A DNA stretch of 64,000 bases from Antribacter soli (GTDB lineage Bacteria > Actinomycetota > Actinomycetes > Actinomycetales > Cellulomonadaceae), in NCBI RefSeq assembly GCF_021568775.1, contig NZ_JAKGSG010000006.1:37912-101911 (forward strand), read 5' to 3'. A model generated the notes under the pieces. It saw nothing but the letters and a program-made list of their open reading frames with translations. It was not told the origin of the DNA and ran no database searches. This document shows, in pieces, positions 59,675-64,000 of this stretch. Every line of letters begins with the position of its first letter. Position 1 is the stretch's first letter. Position numbers and translations under genes: made by a program.

Positions 59675-61752
59675 CGGGCGTCCTCCGGGCCGGAGAAGAG
59701 GCCGAGCAGGCGCGCCCAGAAGCCCGGGCGGCGGCCACCCTCGGCCATCCCCACGGCCGCCTCGCCCCGCCCGACCGGCACGGCCCCCGCTCCCGGCCGG
59801 TGCGGACGCCCACCGCCAGACCCCACGCCGCGCAGCGGCCGGGCGAGGACACCGGGCTGCCCACCGTCGTCGGACGGGACGAGGCGCCCGGCACGCTCGA
59901 GCCGGGCCGCCACCTCGACCTCCGCGGCGGCGGCGCGCAGGCCGGGGCCGCCGGCGTCGGCGGAACCGAGGGCGTCGAGCTGGGCGGTGTAGCGCGCGGC
60001 CTGCCCGTCCATGACCGCCTGGACGCGTACCCGCAGCCGCTCGCGCGCCTGGACCGCGAGACGCCGCACGGCGTCCTCGCCGAACACCGCCTCGAGGAGG
60101 CGCTGCGCCAGCACGGCCGTGCCGCCCGCGATGCCGACCTCCACGCCGGTCAGGCCGCCCGTCGACGCGAAGACGAAGACCATCAGCGCCACGCCGAGCC
60201 CGTTGACGCCCAGCGAGAGGGCACGCGCCGTGCCGCGCTTGGCGGCGCCCTGGTCACGCACGAGCTCGAGGATGTCGCCCTGCCAGCCGCGGATCTGCTC
60301 GCCGACCTGACCGCGCAGCGACGCCGGGGCCCGCGACAGGCCGAGCCCCTCGAGCAGCGGCTCGCCCGCGGCGTCGCCGCGCCACGCCTGGTAGGAGCGC
60401 TCGGCGGCCTCCTCGGCCGCGTCCAGCACGACGGACTCGAGGCCGTGCGCGATCGCCTGCTCCACCTGCGGTGCCTGGCGCGGCTTGCCGCGGAAGAACG
60501 CGCCGATCGCATCGCGGACCTTTCCGACGCCCTCTTCGACGGCGCGGAAGAACTCGCCCGTGCCGACGAAGTCCTGCCAGCGTGCGAGGACCTCACCGCG
60601 CAGCAGAGCGCCGTCCGACGTCGCGGCGGTCACGTGGGCGACGGCATCCTCGTAGGCGCGCGTCACGCTGTGCCGCAGGCGGGCGTCGGCGGTCTCCTGG
60701 GCGTCCGCGGCGTCGGCCAGGGCGAGCGCCCGGTCCACGAGCGAGTCCACCACCCCGTCGCGGGTGGCGGCGATGACCCGGTCGCGCGCCCCGGGGTCGC
60801 CGCCGAGGCCGGTCAGCCACGTGGAGATCTCCGCGACCGCGCGTTCCGGCAGGTAGCCGTCCTCCAGCGCGGTCTCCGGGACCACGAACAGCGGTGAGTC
60901 GCCCAGACCCTGCTCCGCCATCATGGCGCGCAGGTCGTCCGCGGTGGCCTCCGCGCCGGGGTCGACGCGGTCGAGCACCATCGCGACCTGCGCCTTGCGG
61001 GCCGACGCCTGCTTCAGCAGGTCCCACGGCACCGCGTCCGCGTAGCGGGCCGCCGTCGTGACGAACAGCCACAGGTCCGCCGCGCCGAGAAGCTGGGCGG
61101 CAAGCTCACGGTTCGAGGTCTCCACCGAGTCGATGTCGGGTGCGTCGAGGAGGGCCAGACCCTGCGGCAGGGCCTCGCTCGGGGTGAGACGGAGCGTCCG
61201 CGTCGGGGCGTCCGGGTCGGCGACGCCCGCTGTGCCCGGCCGGGACGCCCCGCCCGCGATGCCTGCCACGATCGACCCGTGCCCGCCGGTGGTCGACACG
61301 CGCGCAAGTCCGGGCAGCACCCGGTCGGTGGAGAACCACCGCTCGTCCAGCGGGTTGTGCACGAGCACCGGGGCGCGCGTGGTCGGGCGCAGGACGCCGG
61401 GGCGGCTGACCCGCTCCCCCAGGACCGAGTTGACGAGGGTCGACTTGCCGGCGCCGGTCGAACCGCCGACCACGACCAGCAGCGGCGCGCGGTGGGCGCG
61501 CAGGCGCGGGAGCAGGTAGTCGTCGAGCTGGTCGATCGCGCGCCGCAGGTCGGTGCGGGCTGCCCCGGCGCCCGGCGCCTCCAGCGGCAGCCGCAGCGCG
61601 CCGAGGCGCGCCCGCAAGGTGTCCAGGGCGTCGACCAGCCCGTCCGCGGGCAGGCCGCTCCCCGGAGCGACAGTCGACCGCACCGCCTGGTCTGCCCCGT
61701 CGTCGGGCGAACCGGCGGCGGGAGGCGAGCCTGCGTCGTCGGGCAACGTCAT
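59671..61752 (-). CDS. Dynamin-like GTPase (DynA-like partner)
   Basis: A 693-aa GTPase. G1 is GGSTGAGKST (96-105), G3 DAPDIDS, and the G4 position reads LDRVD. A long helical region follows (about 300-540), typical of dynamin stalks (VTRAYEDAVAHVTAATSDGA, FFRAVEEGVGKVRDAIGAFF), then a hydrophobic Gly-rich segment (VNGLGVALMVFVFASTGGLT and VEVGIAGGTAVLAQ) for membrane contact and a Pro/Gly-rich tail. It overlaps the second GTPase. Paired bacterial dynamins hetero-oligomerise and remodel or tether membranes. The start is ATG 61752. Confidence 0.8.
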   Translation of the reverse strand: MTLPDDAGSPPAAGSPDDGADQAVRSTVAPGSGLPADGLVDALDTLRARLGALRLPLEAPGAGAARTDLRRAIDQLDDYLLPRLRAHRAPLLVVVGGSTGAGKSTLVNSVLGERVSRPGVLRPTTRAPVLVHNPLDERWFSTDRVLPGLARVSTTGGHGSIVAGIAGGASRPGTAGVADPDAPTRTLRLTPSEALPQGLALLDAPDIDSVETSNRELAAQLLGAADLWLFVTTAARYADAVPWDLLKQASARKAQVAMVLDRVDPGAEATADDLRAMMAEQGLGDSPLFVVPETALEDGYLPERAVAEISTWLTGLGGDPGARDRVIAATRDGVVDSLVDRALALADAADAQETADARLRHSVTRAYEDAVAHVTAATSDGALLRGEVLARWQDFVGTGEFFRAVEEGVGKVRDAIGAFFRGKPRQAPQVEQAIAHGLESVVLDAAEEAAERSYQAWRGDAAGEPLLEGLGLSRAPASLRGQVGEQIRGWQGDILELVRDQGAAKRGTARALSLGVNGLGVALMVFVFASTGGLTGVEVGIAGGTAVLAQRLLEAVFGEDAVRRLAVQARERLRVRVQAVMDGQAARYTAQLDALGSADAGGPGLRAAAAEVEVAARLERAGRLVPSDDGGQPGVLARPLRGVGSGGGRPHRPGAGAVPVGRGEAAVGMAEGGRRPGFWARLLGLFSGPEDAR

Positions 61753-61813
61753 GGCGCACAGTCTGCCGCAGCGGCACAGGTCAGGCTCGGTGATGCCGCG
61801 CGGACGGGTCGGC

Positions 61814-62764
61814 TCAGCCGCCGAGCCGACGGCGGAGCCAGTCGACGCAGACGTGCGCGTGGGCGCGCTGGGCGGGCCGGTGGTGCGGCAGCCCCGGTGG
61901 GGGCGGCTGGCTCGACTGGTGCACGAGATACCCCGCGATCGCCGCGAGATAGGCGTTCACGGCGTCCGGCTCGGTGCCCGCGGGGAACGGGTGCCTCTCG
62001 AGGACGCGCTCCGGCGGCGGGCCGCCCTCGATCTGTAGCGACGGGAGCATCATCACCTGGTCGAGGAAGGGCGCGCCGCGCACTCCGTGTATCCAGTCGA
62101 CGACGAGCCCGTCGCTCCCGCCAGGTCGCGGGTCGAGAAGGACGGTGTCGCGGCGCAGCGTGCCGTGCACGAGGCGGTCGCCCCGCGTCGCGTCGCCCAC
62201 CTGCACGGCGAGCGAGTCGAGCAGCGCGTAGCGTTCGGCGATCCAGGGCGTGAAGCCGGGCGGCCCGTCCGCGTGCTCCTCGGCCACCCGCGCCCACACG
62301 TCCCCCTGGAAGTACGCCGCCACATCGCGGAACGGCTCGTGGGCGGGCGCGCGGGTCTCGCTGATCCGCCGCGCGAGCCGGACGGCCGACGCGATGTCGT
62401 CCGCTTCCCACGGGTCGGCCGGCCTCCGCAGCAGGCGCATGGAGTACGCCGCGACCGTCCACGAGCCGGAGCCCTCGAACTCCTCGTCGATCAGCCACAG
62501 GAGCTGCGGTGCCGGCGCGCCCTCGGGCAGGTGAGCCGTCACCTCCGCCTCCGAGCGGAACCCGTAGTTCGTCAGCGGGTCCGGGGCGTGGTACGCCTTG
62601 ACATAGGCCTGGCCCTCGGTCGTCTGCAGGTGCATCGCATAGCCGGGCATCATGCCGTGGTCGTAGCTCGTCCACGCGATGACGCGGCCGCCGAGGTTCT
62701 CCGTGATACGCGCGCGCACGACCGGCGGCAGGTCGGCCCAGCCCGGCCGCGGCTGTGCGTTCAT
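61814..62764 (-). CDS. APH-like protein with degenerate catalytic loop (probable pseudokinase)
   Basis: A 316-aa protein of the aminoglycoside-phosphotransferase/choline-kinase fold, paralogous to the gene just upstream. The nucleotide lobe has YVKAYHAPDPLT (the Lys), but the catalytic loop reads HGTLRRDT (200-207), where the family has HGDxxxxN: both the base Asp and the Mg-binding Asn are Thr. The DFG-like Asp is kept in VVDWIHGVRG. It is thus unlikely to transfer phosphate in the usual way. FLDQVMMLPSLQIEGGPPPE and the C-terminal helices parallel the paralogue. The start is ATG 62764. Confidence 0.85.
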   Translation of the reverse strand: MNAQPRPGWADLPPVVRARITENLGGRVIAWTSYDHGMMPGYAMHLQTTEGQAYVKAYHAPDPLTNYGFRSEAEVTAHLPEGAPAPQLLWLIDEEFEGSGSWTVAAYSMRLLRRPADPWEADDIASAVRLARRISETRAPAHEPFRDVAAYFQGDVWARVAEEHADGPPGFTPWIAERYALLDSLAVQVGDATRGDRLVHGTLRRDTVLLDPRPGGSDGLVVDWIHGVRGAPFLDQVMMLPSLQIEGGPPPERVLERHPFPAGTEPDAVNAYLAAIAGYLVHQSSQPPPPGLPHHRPAQRAHAHVCVDWLRRRLGG

Positions 62765-62860
62765 GCTTGCATGATGACTGAACCGGGAGACACCGGGCAA
62801 ACCACCCCGCCCTCTCGGTAGCCGGGACCTCGGGGGCCTTCCGGTTCCGGCGCGCCGAGT

Positions 62861-63850
62861 TCACCCCCTTCGCGCGGCCAGGCGCTGACGCAACCACGGG
62901 ATGCACGCCTCGGCCTGGGCGCGCTGGAACGCCCGCACATGCGGGATCCCGGGCGGCGGCGGCTCGACCGACCTCGCCACGAAGTACGCCGTCAGCACCG
63001 CCACCCAGCAGGTGAGCGCCTCCGGGTCGGTGCCCGCGGGGAGCGGGTGGCGCGCGAGCACCTCCTCCGGCGCCGGGCCGCCCTCCACCTGGACCGCGGG
63101 CAGCATGCCGGTCTGGTCCAGGAACGCTGCCCCGCGCACGGCGTTCGGCCAGTCGACGGCCACGCTGCTCGCGCCCGTGTGCGCCCCCGTGTGCGCGCCC
63201 GCGTGCGCCGCACCGGGCGCGGTGAGCAGGACGGCGTTGTCGCCGCGCAGGTCGCCGTGCACCAGGCGCGGGCCGCCGAACGCCTCCGCCTGCCGGTCGG
63301 GCGTGGTCACCCCGGCGATCCGGTCGAGGTTGGCGGCGAGCCACGGGTCGTACGTGGCGAGGCCGGCGGGCCGCTCGTCGGCGAGCCGTGCGCCGTCGCC
63401 CCAGCCCGCCCAGAACTCGGGGAAGGCCCCGCCCGCGGGGACCTCGTGCTCAGCGATCCGGCGGGCGAGGCACTGCAGCTCGGCGAGGTCGTCGGGGTCC
63501 CACGGATCGGTCCGCGGAGGGCGGCCCTCGACCGCGTCCGACGCGACGGCCACCCAGCCGCCGTCGGCCGGGATCTCGAGGTGCCAGCGGAAGCGGGGCG
63601 CCGGGACGCCCTCCGGCAGCGCGGCGGCGCGCACCGCCTCGTCGCGGTAGAAGCGCGTGGACACCTCGTGCGAGGTGGCGACCGCCTTGACGAACAGGGA
63701 CCCGTCCGCCGTGCGCAGCGTGGAGGCGAGCCCCGGCGAGTAGCCGCCGTCGTGGCTGGTCCAGCCGGTGACGGTGGAGCAGAGGCGCTCCTCGATCGCC
63801 TCCCGCACCGGTTCGGGCAGCTCGGGCCAGGTGGGCCGCACGCGAGTCAT
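62861..63850 (-). CDS. APH/choline-kinase-fold phosphotransferase
   Basis: A 329-aa kinase-like protein. Residues LFVKAVATSHEVSTRF hold the ATP-binding Lys, the catalytic loop is HGDLRGDN (198-205) with base Asp200 and Asn205, and the Mg-binding Asp is in VAVDWPNAVRG. The loop between them has the repeat HAGAHTGAHTGA. The fold phosphorylates small molecules (aminoglycosides, homoserine, choline and others); the substrate is unknown. ATG 63850 was chosen; the longer frame is not conserved-looking. It stands 96 bp before its degenerate tandem paralogue. Confidence 0.88.
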   Translation of the reverse strand: MTRVRPTWPELPEPVREAIEERLCSTVTGWTSHDGGYSPGLASTLRTADGSLFVKAVATSHEVSTRFYRDEAVRAAALPEGVPAPRFRWHLEIPADGGWVAVASDAVEGRPPRTDPWDPDDLAELQCLARRIAEHEVPAGGAFPEFWAGWGDGARLADERPAGLATYDPWLAANLDRIAGVTTPDRQAEAFGGPRLVHGDLRGDNAVLLTAPGAAHAGAHTGAHTGASSVAVDWPNAVRGAAFLDQTGMLPAVQVEGGPAPEEVLARHPLPAGTDPEALTCWVAVLTAYFVARSVEPPPPGIPHVRAFQRAQAEACIPWLRQRLAARRG

Positions 63851-63910
63851 GTCCGGATGCTCGCACCTCTCCCGTGCCCACCGCACGAGCATTCCCCAGG
63901 ACACGGCTGT

Positions 63911-64000
<90 letters not shown>

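Overview
The window is about 64 kb of very GC-rich DNA with strong codon bias, many GTG starts and almost no intergenic space. The gene set fits a plant-polymer-degrading actinobacterium of the order Micrococcales, in the Cellulosimicrobium / Promicromonospora / Cellulomonas neighbourhood: secreted glycoside hydrolases with ricin-type (CBM13) modules, CUT1 sugar uptake without its own ATPase, an F420-type oxidoreductase, group II truncated haemoglobin and Nei2-like glycosylase. This placement is inferred from gene content only.

Layout. 1-0.9 kb: the end of a NarL/LuxR response regulator, then tRNA-Pro(TGG) and tRNA-Gly(TCC). 0.9-6.7 kb: a mosaic of polysaccharide-degradation genes, some broken (GH42 and X2-module remnants, an orphan CBM13 fragment) and some intact (GH12, CE3-CBM13 esterase, CBM13-GH62 arabinofuranosidase with two palindromic LacI-type operators). 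7-9 kb: an ATP-grasp ligase overlapping an Asp/Glu racemase, probably for peptidoglycan cross-bridge synthesis. 9.1-12.6 kb: two paralogous MarR regulators and a divergent operon of RibA, a RibD-C reductase and a quinone-oxidoreductase-like protein. 12.7-16.5 kb: Spo0M-like protein, SLOG-like protein, GlmS. 16.5-24 kb: a surface-polysaccharide cluster (DUF2142 membrane protein, four glycosyltransferases, a flippase-like protein) with tightly coupled genes. 24-36 kb: GH43, then a galactoside-type locus (GH36, solute-binding lipoprotein, two permeases, LacI regulator, divergent secreted clan GH-A enzyme). 36-39 kb: cysK-cysE preceded by a 31-codon ORF ending in clustered Cys codons, a candidate cysteine attenuator. 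39-64 kb: mostly housekeeping genes, including M13 peptidase, PepN, MalQ, MscS, truncated haemoglobin, two thioesterases, a dynamin-like GTPase pair and a tandem pair of APH-like kinases.

The most unusual signal is a roughly 70-bp imperfect repeat placed exactly at gene ends. At the haemoglobin/TesB junction and in tandem after lacI, the stop codon of the gene forms part of the terminal inverted repeat, and the last 11-12 bp of the gene (stop included) are duplicated on the far side. Several other gene ends carry long poly-G islands that look like sequencing artefacts in difficult hairpins and may hide further copies.
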